From Punica granatum (lineage: Eukaryota > Streptophyta > Magnoliopsida > Myrtales > Lythraceae), in contig NC_045128.1 in assembly GCF_007655135.1 (NCBI RefSeq), forward strand, positions 8,866,001 through 8,930,000: DNA of 64,000 nt, given 5' to 3'. Shown here piece after piece: positions 35,560 to 47,855 of the stretch. The stretch's first letter is position 1. Every line of letters starts with the position of its first letter. A program made the position numbers and the translations under genes. The notes beneath the pieces are model-generated. The model worked only from the letters and a program-made list of their open reading frames with translations. It had not been told where the DNA came from and ran no database searches.

Positions 35560-37150
35560 ACTCACACAAAACTTTCCGGATGAAAAACAATCACCCGAAT
35601 GTCGCAACGGCTTAAAGAAAACTTGCACAGGGAAAATGTATTACCTCTTCAACACTGTGATGTTCTGGCTTCCGCTTTATATCCTTGGGATGAACTCTTC
35701 GTCCGAGCTAACGATTTCCAAGACTAACTATATGTCCTTGCCGGGATTATTCGGATTCTTATTTGAGCCCGTGGAGATTTTGTTGATGGTTTTCTCTTTG
35801 CTTGTTCTATTACCGTCTCTCCCCATTGTTGAGAAGACAACTCGGAAGTAGTTTTGGCTAAAAAACTAAATCAGTTGATCTTTGTTTTCCTTTTGTCCCC
35901 TTTGATTTCAAAATTTTTTTTCCTTTATTCTGTAACTGATTTTTTTGGGCAAAAAACAGCTGGAGACGAGTCCAATGTGTGTTGTTAGTTAATTAAAGTA
36001 CGTTGTTGACATCCTAAATTTAGCCATATGTTTTACCAACATTGGCCATTTCAATCCCTTGTCTCTGTTAAGGGGGGAGAGGGCTATTTTGTCATTTTGT
36101 TAATTAAAGAAAGATAATTGGATGAGGAGAAGAATTGGTTTGTCAATTTGGGCCGTTAGTTACGCTTGTTTGACCTGTAATTTGACCCCTTCCAAAATGC
36201 AAAGAGACTTGCAATCTTTTCATTTGTAAAATTGGTTCTGTCAGAGGTCCAATGGGTTTACAGTTTACTCAGTAATTCCCGTTGCGGTTAAAAGTTTCTG
36301 GTTTACGGTATAAACATGAAGATTGTTTTTGTTATTAGCTAATATATGGTTGTTGCGCCGAATAGAGATCGAATGGCGAGAAGAGGACATTAGTTGTGCA
36401 TTTACAGTGACCAAGAAGAAGGAAAAGAACACCGAAAACTGCTACAAGAGGTGACCGATACATTGTAGTTCTTGTCTTGTTTTCCCGAACTATCGGAAGA
36501 ATAAGAAGAACAATCGGAGGAGGAGCGATTTTGAGCCAGGGGAGAGACAGTTTCCCAACTGCGGGAAGAAGCGCAAACTAGTGAAGAAGACGAGCAAGCC
36601 CAAGTCGAAGGAGAGAGTGTTGAAATGTATGTAGTGAATGGTTATTTTAGGTGATGTGCGCTCAACCTTCATATATAAAAACATTGAGTATACAATAAAC
36701 GTATCGAAAATTGACTTTATTATGTATATAGATCCGATCAATTCTAGTTCCACAGAGAACCTGTTGTTTACAACCGGCTACCCAAGGAGAGTAAGCGACT
36801 ATATGCGACTTCACCTTGTCGATCTGACTCGAGACGTCATTTCACCGAAAAGAGGCCAAATACTCCGTGTATGCAATGCAACTCACCTTTGTCGAGTTTA
36901 GCGCGGGCCTGGTAACAATAACATCAGGGACCAAAACGGGCACCCCACCAATCATTCATGCGGAAAAAGCCTAAATAAACAATTTGAGGACAAAACTATA
37001 AATCTGTAAAGTTTTGTGGACCAAACTGTAATTTGATTCTTCACCCGCCAAAATAATATCCCGAGCAATGTCCCATCTCCCCCATTGGACAGTAACCACC
37101 ACCACCACATCCTTCTTCTTCCTCTTCTGCTACCATTTTAAGCCTTCCGC
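35560..37150. other. Shared upstream region of the divergent kinase and adenylate kinase genes
   Basis: About 1.6 kb between the two start codons with no recognisable gene. ORFs here (35411-35851 overlaps the kinase; 36490-36753 and 36638-36901 oppose each other) have no family resemblance. The final 100 bases before 37193 are CT-rich leader sequence. Confidence 0.5.
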
Positions 37151-37192
37151 TCTTTCTCTCTCTATACTCTCTCTCTCTCTCTCTCTCTACAA

Positions 37193-40100
37193 ATGATGAT
37201 CGGCAGCAGCTCGGTGTCGTCTCTGCAGTGCAGCAATGTCGCTGCAACTCCTCCCCTCTCTTCCCTCTCCGCTTGCTCTCTCTACCCTTCTTCGATTTCT
37301 CCATCCCCTTCCCCTTCACTCTCCTCTCTTCACTCGTCTTTCTCTAATGGAAGCCTTCAGTCCCTCAGTCTCTCCCATACCGCCCTCTCGAGCGCGAAGA
37401 AGCCCGAAACTAAGGTGAGCTTCAACTTCTCCTTATCATTTCTTTATTAAAGTTCAAATTTTTCTATAAATTCTTCGTGAAGATGTCAATAGTTTCCTTT
37501 TTCGGTGTAATGATTCTGTGACATGGTGGCAATGTGCGGGGATTGAAGGTGAAGTGTTCGGCGAGTGAGCCGCTGAAGGTGATGATTTCCGGGGCTCCGG
37601 CTTCTGGGAAGGGGACCCAGTGTGAATTGATTGTGAAGAAGGTAATCTCTCGCTGATGCTTCGGTGTTCAGTAGGCCAACTTCTTGGAAACACAGGTTTT
37701 GTATGGTCTTGAGCGTAGTGAATGAGGTCTCTTTACATCTCGGAATTTGATTAGTATGTGTTCGAGTTAGCTTCAGTAAATTTCTGAATTGCTCCGAAGC
37801 AAGTGTTTCAAGAAGACATTCTGATGGAGCGGATCAATCGTTAGTGCAGCAGATGTTCCATTTCTACTCTACTGAATTCAAACTTTTCTTAGATCGTATC
37901 ATACTTTCTTATACGAGCCTTCTGTTTTCAAACTAAATCTGCTTTACTGCAAAACTTGAAGTTTGTCCTTAAGTTGTGAATTTGATGATCAAGGCGTTGT
38001 ATACTTTCTTAGCTCTTGAATCTGAACTTTCTTCATATTATGTCCATTTTAACATAAGCTGCTCCACTTGAATGTTGTCCGACAATGTGGCTGCTTAGAT
38101 GGTTATGCTAGATAATTGCAAGGCTAAAGTTTGTTTTAGGAAATTTATTTCATCCCTTATCAGATCTCTGACTGCATTGAAATACTCTTCTTGTTTCGTT
38201 ATCAGTTCAGGTTAGTCCACGTATCCACTGGAGATCTTCTCAGAGCAGAAGTAGCTGCTGGGACTGACATTGGAAACAAAGCCAAGGCATTCATGAATGC
38301 AGGACAGCTCGTTCCAGATGAAATCGTTACTGCTGTATGATTCAATAAAGAAAACTCACTTGTCTCACATCCTTTGTTTGTTCGGTCATGACTGGGAAGG
38401 CATTATTAATCTTTGCTTTTCTTTTTTTTTCTTCTTTCAAAGATGGTCACTGCACGGTTAGCACTTGAAGACGTGAAACAGAGGGGGTGGCTCCTTGATG
38501 GTTATCCCCGAAGTTATGCTCAAGCTCAAAGCCTCGAGGAACAGAACATCAGACCGGATGTTTACATAGTGCTGGATGTATGTCGAAGTGAAAATTGCAA
38601 TCTCGCATAATCATTGATCGTTGATATTGATAGTAATGCCTCATTTGATGTAACAACCTCTCTACTTTTTCACTTTCGGTACTAAGTAAATGGAAAACTA
38701 TAGTAAAAAACTAGAGTAAGTAGACCGGTCAGATAGCACTTTAAGACCTGCTTTTTTAAACCTTTTTTTTCCTGAAAAGAACGAATATAGGAGGCAAAAT
38801 ATCAATGCATTTTCGACATATGAGGATCTCTTATGAGCTTTGGTTGTAGGGAACTGTTTTAGCTTCTTGTCTTCATTGTTGGATACTCATTAACTGTTTT
38901 CTGTTCCATTTTTCAATTTTTTGAGGGGAGACCACCCAAAGACTTGTGTTTTGTCTAAGGATTTCTTAAGACCTGGTTGACCACGTTTTCCCCACTTTTC
39001 TAGTTTGTCTGAAAAGAAAATAGAACAGTGGAAATATTTTTGATGGCCGGACAGCTGGGACTTTTTGTTGAATATATACTATACATTTGCATTTGAAGGC
39101 TTTCCTTGTCCTATCAGAAAAAGAAATAAGATGCTTTCCTTGTCCTTTGACCTTAATATTCTTTCTTGAATTTTAAAATGGAAGTTAGGAGCTCTGAAAT
39201 ATATTAGTCTATGCTCTTCACTTAATCACAAGTAACATGTTATTTGAATTGATCTTTTACGTAAATGTTACTCTTATTACTCAGGTTCCTGATGAAATTC
39301 TAATCGACAGATGTGTCGGGAGACGGCTAGACCCAACTACAGGGAAGATCTACCACATAAAGAATTTTCCTCCTGAGAATGACGAAATTAAAGCAAGACT
39401 TATTACCCGTCCTGATGACACGGAGGAGAAGGTACGACTTTTCTTGACTTTCTAATGTACCCAATTAATCATTTTTATGTTTGCAAAACGAAGGTATGTC
39501 AAGTGTGCTTACTCTTGGTGATTGTCTTTTGCACCTTCCTATCAACTTAAGTACAGTACTCTGCTGCTGTCATTTCATGGCATGATCGTGAGATAACCAA
39601 CCTTTCTATTTCAATTTTTTAGGTAAAATCTCGCTTGGAAATATACAAGAAAAATGCGGAATCTATCTCAGCAACTTATTCAAGTATTACAAAAAAGGTG
39701 CATCGATGTACAAGACAGACGTTCTTCTCTGCCGCCTTATATGTTGAACTCAGCATAATGTCATTTTCTCCTTTCCCGTATCTTGTAAAATTTCAGATTG
39801 ATGGAAGCCGTTCAAAAGATGAGGTTTTCATTGAGATAGACTCCATATTGACGCAACTACAGAACAATAAGCAAAAAGGAACAAATTTAGGTATTGCCTT
39901 TCAATTCATTATAAGAGATCACTTATGTGTTTATTTGTATGTTTATTTATTGATTATGGTCATCGGTGCATGATTTCGATGAACTTTGTGATGTTTCTTT
40001 GCCAACAACAATGAATTCAGTACGAGGGAATGGTTCAGTTCAGGAATTTTCAAAAGAGGTATTTGATGCTAATTTATCTCCGCAATTTTTTATTGAATCT

Positions 40101-43100
40101 TTTTATGGTATAATTGTCAGAACCACTTTTTATATCGTCCTGTTTTCAATTTTTACTTCCCTTTTATTTCTTATCTTATTTTGCTTTAGCATCCTGCAGA
40201 GTAGCTGGAGAGGAATCCCAACTAGATTGAACAACATCCCGCATTCCAGAGAAATCAGGAAATATTTCTACCAAGATGTCCTTCTAGCAACCCAGAGATC
40301 AATAAACGATGGAAGAACAAGATTAAAGGTCTGATATCCGTCCTTAAATCACTTTATTAAGAATTTCGGGTACACCTTTAGATGATTGGCTTTATCTTTT
40401 TGATATTTCGTATGCTGTATTTTGATCCCTGTACGTAGTTATGAGACCCCTCAGAATTCTTTGTCTACCTCTTGGAACTTTTTTCCACTTCATACAAGTG
40501 AAACTAGAATTCCATATTGACGTCGCGGTGAGCGATTTTGGCAGGTTGAGATCAATATTCCGGAGCTTAACCCAGAAATGGTGAGAAGTTATTTTTGAAG
40601 AGAGTGCAGCTCTCATTCTTTTTCATTTTTTCCCTTCTTCTATTTTACTTCTAACTACTATAAGGATTTTCTTGGACAGGATGTTTATCGAATAGGTACT
40701 CTTATGGAACTCGTGCGGGTTATTGCCCTTTCATTTGCTGATGATGGAAAACGTGTTAAGGTGCAGTTATTTTAGTTTCTTTTGTTAACAGTTGATGCAA
40801 TTTCTGTGTAGTTTTCCTTGAAAAATACTATGGTGGGTATCTCTGCTTCAGGAAAGTTGATATGAACGAGAACTACTTTCCTTACAATCCAGTGTTTCAT
40901 TCATCAAAGAAAAGCATGTTACATAATTGAAAAAAAAAATTATTTTGCTCATTAAACTCCACCAGAAAAAATAATCCCTGAAACTTTTTGTTCAGACTGA
41001 AAATAATCTAATCCAAGCAGATGGAAAATAATTGGTCCATTTTTCCCCAAAAGTTCGTCAATTGTCACGGGAAGTATTTTCTTTGGTTTCTATAGTTCAA
41101 CAACAGAAGGAGAATTCAGTCAGCAAGTCATATGTCAACCAAATAGTACAGAAAAAAGTACATGATGACTGAAGAATTTTGTCAAAAAGTTTGTTTTCCA
41201 TTGAAACTCTTTCACTGTGAAGATATATTTCATGAAACAGATGAAGCGTGTTTGGTTCTTTTTCGTGAACCTTTAGGTATGTGTTCAAGGGTCAATGGGG
41301 GAAGGTGCTCTTGCAGGAATGCCTCTGCAGCTAGCTGGTAGTCGGAAGATATTGGAGTTCATGGATTGGGGTGAATATGGTGCTTTAGGTACCTTTATAA
41401 AAATTGGATCGATAGGTATGTTGACAACACCCTATATATTATCCTCTCTGATATATCCTTGACAATGTAAATAAAAATCTGGAGATATTCTCTGCGATTA
41501 GACAGTGTACGTCTGGTAACATATTCTGATTGGTTTTTGACAAATGATATTTGCGTTTTTTAATAGAAAAGTATTTCCATTTTGCAGGTGGAAAAGAGGT
41601 TGATGAGGAAGATGATATATTTATCTTAGTGGCTCCTCAAAATGCTGTAGGCAATTGTATTATCGATGTAAGGACCTTTAACAAACATTCTTACTGATCT
41701 ACAAATGCTTAAGCCGGTGAATCCATATGGTTTGAACAATATATTCTATGATCTGGATTTACACGTGCAGGATCTAAGGGCCATGACTGATGCTGCAGGT
41801 CCCCGACCTGTCATTCTCATCAATCCTAGGCTTAAGGTTTGCTCTTAATTTATGAATATAGGATGAAATATCGAAATTAAAACTCCTGTATGTGATTCTT
41901 TAAGAGCTTGGGCTAGAAAAATCCCAGTTTTCTGTCTCTTGAAAAGCAAGGAACAACGGGGAGAAAAAAAAAAGGTCCAACTGCAGTTTACTGTATCATG
42001 ATCCCATGCGCCTTAGGAAATACAATTTAGTGAGTACTGCCTTTATGGTTCATATTTATTCTTGCACATTCCTCTAATTACCTAAGAATTTCCTAGGGAG
42101 GATAGTGGATTAGTTCCTGAGAATACACCGAGATGTCTTCATTAAGCTCGTTTTCTCTCTTTTTGCCTCTGTTTTTGGCTGTGGTGTTTTACTAAGCCTT
42201 AATTCATGCATTTCAGGATTTACCCGGTTCCAGTGGTATCATGCAAGTAAGTAGAGTAGCACATAAATGGTCAGAGATCAAGTTCTTTCTGTTCCTTAGA
42301 CAGGGAGTGAGTGTTTTTAAATCATGATATTCATTATTTCTTGCAGACAATTGGAAGAGACAAGAGGCTTGAATATGCTGCATCATTTGAGAACTGCTAT
42401 TTCTTTAGGCTTCTCTATTACGCAGGAACTCAGTATCCCATCATGGGCGCTCTAAGGTAAAATTTCCCAGGATACTGCACAAACTCGGATGTTGAACCTT
42501 CTGTCCTTGTTATGATCCCAAACTCCACATGCATGTCGTAAGTTGCATACCCATGAATCAAGCTTGTTATTTTTTCTTGAATGTTCATCAGGAAGCATTC
42601 CTACAAGTAATGTCAGTATTACCTCCAACTGAGAATTGTCAATACTTCCTCCTTTCCAGGATGTCGTATCCATACCCGTATGAGCTGTACAAGAGAGTCG
42701 ATAAAGAGTTTGGGAAGGAAGAGTACGTATTGCTGTCCACATATCCCGTGAAGCCAACTGGTGATGAAATTAATGATGCCTTTTTAGGGAAACCAAGGTA
42801 CATCTCACAAATTGCATGCTTTGTGCTATTTAGATGACAACAGAAGAAAGTCCAAAGGCTGAAAATACCATAAGTTACTGGAACATGTGAGTTTAAGCAT
42901 CTAGACCACTCCATCATCGGGTGTTCAAACATCTCACTGACCATATTGTTCTGTTTGGATGAATCGTTTGCAGGAATCAAGCCAAGGGCAACTCCGGAAT
43001 CTGGTGAGAATCTTCACTCTTGAGTTTGTTTCTTGCTTAGTTTTATCAAAATCTACAAAATTAATAAGTTGGAAGTGGCTTTTGCTTGGTGCAGGGGCTT

Positions 43101-43122
43101 CCTGAGTGGCATTCTTGGTTAG
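37193..43122 (+). CDS. AMK5: Adenylate kinase 5, chloroplastic (ADK domain plus DUF1995)
   Basis: Exons joined in phase: 37193-37414, 37549-37641, 38206-38334, 38443-38577, 39285-39431, 39623-39697, 39797-39890, 40021-40058, 40200-40328, 40545-40580, 40680-40760, 41277-41415, 41588-41667, 41771-41836, 42217-42246, 42347-42456, 42660-42797, 42974-43003 and 43095-43122. This gives 599 residues; if the last intron is not spliced, a TGA at 43005 gives 591. Arabidopsis At5g35170 has 588. A Ser-rich transit peptide (about 1-75) is followed by the P-loop [20 protein letters not shown], the LDGYPRS motif and the lid [16 protein letters not shown]. This is a complete adenylate kinase core (ATP + AMP to 2 ADP). 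From about residue 330 a DUF1995 domain follows, a fusion typical of this plastid family. Several exons are very short (30, 36 and 38 bases). Confidence 0.92.
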
Positions 43123-43124
43123 AC

Positions 43125-45175
43125 AGGGAATTGCATATACAACGCATACATACATGGTTTGCTCTTCTCTTCTTTCTTGCCCCCATTTTGCTTCGTGGGG
43201 TGCAACTTTGTTTATAGTCAATCTTTTCAAATATATCTTGCATACTAGTCGGAGAACCGACAACTTCTGTGTATCGGACCAAGATTGAATCCGCAAATCT
43301 TTTTCGCTTTTCTGAATCCATGAGATAGCACCATCTCTAATAGATAAGTATTTGCCCTTTTCTTATCTCACTATGGAAGGAGATTTCCGGCCTGCTGATT
43401 TGACTTATTCCCACTGGATTTCCATGAGATTTCATGTTAATATTACCATCGAATCACATTAAGATTCACTTCATGTTTTTTTTTAAATGAATAACAAGGT
43501 CTCATAAGTCAACAGGATTAAACTAATTACCGTTCGGGTACTAATTTGACCTTGGCCATTAAGCACTTCAAGTGGTGTCGGAACCCGCTTTTTCATATCT
43601 TTAATTCCTGCTTTTTCATATGATTAGAATAAGATATCAAATCAAAATTTTGCCATGATAATAATAATTAAGTTCCTAATCTTTTGACTGTAATGGGAAT
43701 CCAGCACATAATAATTTTTGCATCCTTTGGCCTTTACTTTTTTTTTTCTTTTTTTTTTTATAGGATCTTTCCTTTACTTTTTCTATGAAAAGCTGTGCTC
43801 TCTCTGTGTCACCTTTTTCTTCCTATTAAAACACACTCGCACACAAACACATTGATTTGGTGGGGTGTCCCTTTCAAGCTTTCTCGGGAAAATCCCTTCA
43901 ATTCAATCCTCTTCCTTCCACCTTTTCCTCAACGTATCTCTTTGACTGGTCTTTTCTCATGCCTTGCCAAATTCCTCGAGCCGATACGATCCGAGAGGTA
44001 ACCGGATGTTCATATGCATAATAGTTAATTTCATTACGAAAATGATACGTTCCAAGTCTGTTGCAAAGGCTATGATTGGCTCGCCGGCATCTGATGTTCG
44101 AGGGGTTAACTCTGCTCGATCAATCTTCCATCATACTCGCATGACGTCTTATGGTCACGTTTTACATAATGACCTACGATTCAAATGCTACCGTACATTT
44201 GGTCATGGAGGAAAGATTATCTGAATTTTCGAAGATAGTAAATGAATTTTATCTGCTTTATTTGGTTTATTGTTTGTTTGTAGTTTCTATTATGTTCGTG
44301 TGCTGTGACTGCACAAAATTAATGATTCTCACGGGAGTGCCCCTTGTCGACTGTGAAAACTGCAGAAGCCTCTCTTGTAAGTGACAAACATTTAATACAT
44401 TCATTCATCTGTCCTCTTCTACAAATAAAATCGAACCACCAAGTTCGGTTGATTCACGTAATTTGGCACATCTCTATCCTAAGCAAGGTCTTATTTTAGA
44501 ATATTGTACGTGGATAAATAATCCAAAATTTGGAGCTGACTCTGTATGAATCTAAATTAGTCGAAATTCACCGAGATTCCGAATTATACTAGCTGGTTGC
44601 ACATCGAAAAATCGAAATTGGTTACACATAATTTTAGAGATTTGGAAAAAAAGGGTACTTTGTTTCTGAATTTCTGACGTTGCCCATATTCAAACACCGC
44701 ATTGTGTTGGCTGTTCATGATTTGATTAACTGAAATATGCCATTACTGCAGAATCATGCAGAAATTATTTAGAGATATGAATCTACAGCTCTTTCTCTTA
44801 GGGAGGTCATGTGAGCATAGGGAGTTAGGGTATAGGATTTTCGACACCTGCTCTCCAGCATAGAATAGTTGAAGTAGAGTAGATGATGATGAATTGCAAG
44901 TGTCGTAATTGCGTACCAAATGCCAAGTAAATGCATCACGTGAGAGGTTGTTCAGGTGCATATCGACTAGGCATTGCTCTTAAACCATAGTAAGAGGTGC
45001 ATCTGCACCGTGAGAATAACGAGAAGTTGCCGTTCTCTAGGTACTTCGAGTTATAGAACCATCTAAGAAGGTTTTTGATTAAACAAGGGGAATTATGAAG
45101 ATGAAGCACTCCAAGGTCCCCCAATCTTAATCAGTGGAACCCTAGCGGGTCTTGGAAATTCTTCCCTAGATCTTA
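43125..45175. other. Intergenic, no gene recognised
   Basis: Contains the adenylate kinase 3' untranslated region and AT-rich spacer. ORFs at 43795-44384 overlap in three frames and resemble nothing known. Confidence 0.45.
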
Positions 45176-45179
45176 TCGC

Positions 45180-45598
45180 GAAAGGTACTGACAGACGGAG
45201 GAATACTTACATGTAAATTTAAAATCTATGTAAAGTTTGTAAACACCCAAAAATAGTAAAAAATTAAAATTTATTTCTGATTTGAAAGTTGTTTCCTTTT
45301 TCATTTTTTTTCCAAAAAGGATGAAATCTATGTAACATTCATCTAAATATTTATCCTTACACACAAGGACCATTGATCGTCAAAGGTGATGACAAATGGA
45401 GAAATACTTACATGAGTAACGCATAGATTTGAAATCTATGTCACACACCCTAAAATGTTAAAAAGTTAAAATTTATTTTTGATTTGAAAACTGTTTCCTT
45501 TTTTATTTTTTCCTGAAAAGATAGTTACATAGATTTAAAATCTATATGACATTCATCTAAATATTTCTCCTGACACACAAGGAACATTGATCGTCATG
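45180..45598. repeat. Tandem duplication, unit about 205 bp
   Basis: Two adjacent copies (about 45180-45387 and 45388-45598) share gatgaca-a-ggagaaatactt, aatctatgt, ttaaaatttatttctgattt and a tail cacacaaggaacattgatcg. There are scattered substitutions and a few indels. Non-coding. Confidence 0.85.
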
Positions 45599-45769
45599 GA
45601 TTTTGCACATAGCAAAATATGTTGGGACCCACATCAATCAAGCAGCCTAAGTTACTGAAACTGCAATTTTCTTGTAGACCGATAGATAAATGTCATGTGG
45701 ATTTTTAAATTTTTAACATTCTTTTCTGAGACCATTTAACTTGGTTTTTAACTAGGGAGTGCGTTGGAT

Positions 45770-46445
45770 ATGGAGTCTTCTTAAAAGTGTACTTTTATGG
45801 AAGCATAAAAAAGAATAAGTACCTTGCTTTTTATCAAGATAACTTGCTATTTGACAATAGTCCTATTGTGTACAAAATAAAAAGTTTCTTTCAAAATAAC
45901 AAGTTTGGTATTATTTAACAAATATATTATTATATTAAAAAACAATAAGTTTCTTATTAAATAACAAGTTTTTTACAATTTAACAAGTTTCTTATTATTT
46001 TTCACCGATAATCATCCGATAACTTGCGACGTGGTAGTCTCTGATTGATTTCTGCAAAATCATCCTTTTAAGAAGGCACCCAGCAAAAGTTTATCTCTTA
46101 AGTATCTAGAATATGAAGCCTCCTTAAAAATTCACTAGGCTCTGAAAAAAAATAAGTTTCTTGCTATTTGGCAAGATAACTTGCTATTTAACAAGAGTAT
46201 TGTTGTATTTAAAATATTAAATTTTATTCAAAATAATAATTTTTTTATTATTTAACAAATATATTATTATATTAAAAATAATAAGTTCCTTATTAAATAA
46301 CAAGTGTTTTGTTATTTAATAAATTTCTTATTATTTCGTTACTGACAATCATTCGACAACTTATTACGTGGCGGTGTTTAATTTGTCTATGTAAAATCTT
46401 CCTTTTAAGGAGGCACCAAAGAGAAGTTTATCTCTTTTAATTATT
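45770..46445. repeat. Tandem duplication, unit about 340 bp
   Basis: The copies begin near 45770 (tggagtcttcttaaaa) and 46110 (tgaagcctccttaaaa) and end with aagtttatctctt. Both contain atttaacaaatatattatta and many aataacaagtttcttatta phrases. It lies 170 bp from the 205-bp duplication but is unrelated to it in sequence. Confidence 0.85.
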
Positions 46446-47740
46446 ATTACTTATTTAGGAAAATGAAGAATTGCAATAGAGGTATTGGCCTCTCTTTAGT
46501 GTCTTTCAAAGACAGAAAAGCCTTTGGGTGGTCATAAATCAGAAGGAAAAGGCATTGCCTTTTTCATCACTCACGCACTCACCAGTCGCTTGCACACTAT
46601 TGTCTTTTTTGAACACATTTCCCCTACTCTCACCTTCAATTGTCACTTCCCGACTTTTTTCACGTAACTCATCCCTTTCAATAACCCATAAGAAGCACAA
46701 AAAATAAAAAAAACCCTCTGGCCTTTTCCCCAGCCCTATATTGAATACATCCACATAGTTATCTTTCTTTTCGATGTACACTCATCATGTGCGAGAAACT
46801 CGGCTTAACCATGATTGCCCATACGGCAAGACACGGATGATTGGGCCATGGATCCAAGACGAGGACGATATATGTTTAGAGATTTCACGGTTTTGGTATT
46901 GGATCGAACTTCTCAATGCAAGATCTCGATGCAAAGTATATCACTGTATTGAAGGAGTAATTTGGTACGAGATACTGGCCAGTCGGTTACGGAATAGCAT
47001 TGTTGATTCTCGAAGTATATTGGATTTGTGTTGGGATACATTGTTCGGATTAGGTATCGATACGAAAAGCAGGGCAATTGGAAAAAAGAAGGAGATGCTG
47101 ATAGACACATCCATGGAAAAAAAACGCTTTGTTATTCCCTAATGGCGGACACGATCAAAATAAACTGCTGACGTTAGGGTCCCTCTCTTGCCCCCTAAAT
47201 AAAGCAAAAATCCATAATAATTCTTCCTTCCTTCTCATCCCATCAACTAATCATTTTGTCATTTTTCTCCCCCTACTCCTCTTTTCCATCCACTTTCTCT
47301 ATTTCCCATGCATTCAATCACTGCCCCACACGGACAAAAAACCTAAAATCTAAATAAAGCAAATTTTATTTTTAATTTTAGGAAAATAAAAATAATAAAA
47401 AACAGCTGTTCATGATGTACATGTCTCTAATTCTTGCCATTTTGAAACAGTAATTACCCGAACCGTTTGAGTCTTCGATTCCATCATTGGTGTCTACTCG
47501 CTGGTGTGCCGCTAGCTGTAACATAGTAGGACGGTTTTAACCTAGAAAAAGAGACAGGAAAAACCTGTCGATACCGTGCAAGCCTGGTCGCACGCACGTA
47601 TGCTCGTGTTTTCGGTGGTTTCGTGTGATCTTCTGTATTAGTGACTGTATGGTCCAACGTTAACCAGCACAGAGCATAAATTCTTTATTCCAGTGTGGTG
47701 TCGTTCAGGAAAGTTTAGACGTACCACTGCGGTAGAAAGT
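46446..47740. other. Upstream region of the LRR kinase gene; one unassigned ORF
   Basis: The plus-strand ORF at 46774-47142 (122 codons) has varied composition (Trp, Cys and His included) but matches no family I recognise and has no obvious promoter; treat it as doubtful. The rest is spacer and presumed promoter. Confidence 0.35.
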
Positions 47741-47855
47741 TTACGTACATGCACTCACTCATCTTCCAGTCTACACTTCGAATAGCTCCAGTTTCCTCTG
47801 TTCCTCTTCTTCCTCTTCCTTTCTCATTGTTCCTCTCTTCATCTGAGCTCTCCAA

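Noticed and set aside
43795..44384. Three overlapping plus-strand ORFs
   Set aside because: Different frames of the same spacer, no family resemblance and no splice or promoter support.
46774..47142. 122-codon ORF upstream of the LRR kinase
   Set aside because: Composition is protein-like but I recognise no family; not called as a gene without transcript evidence.
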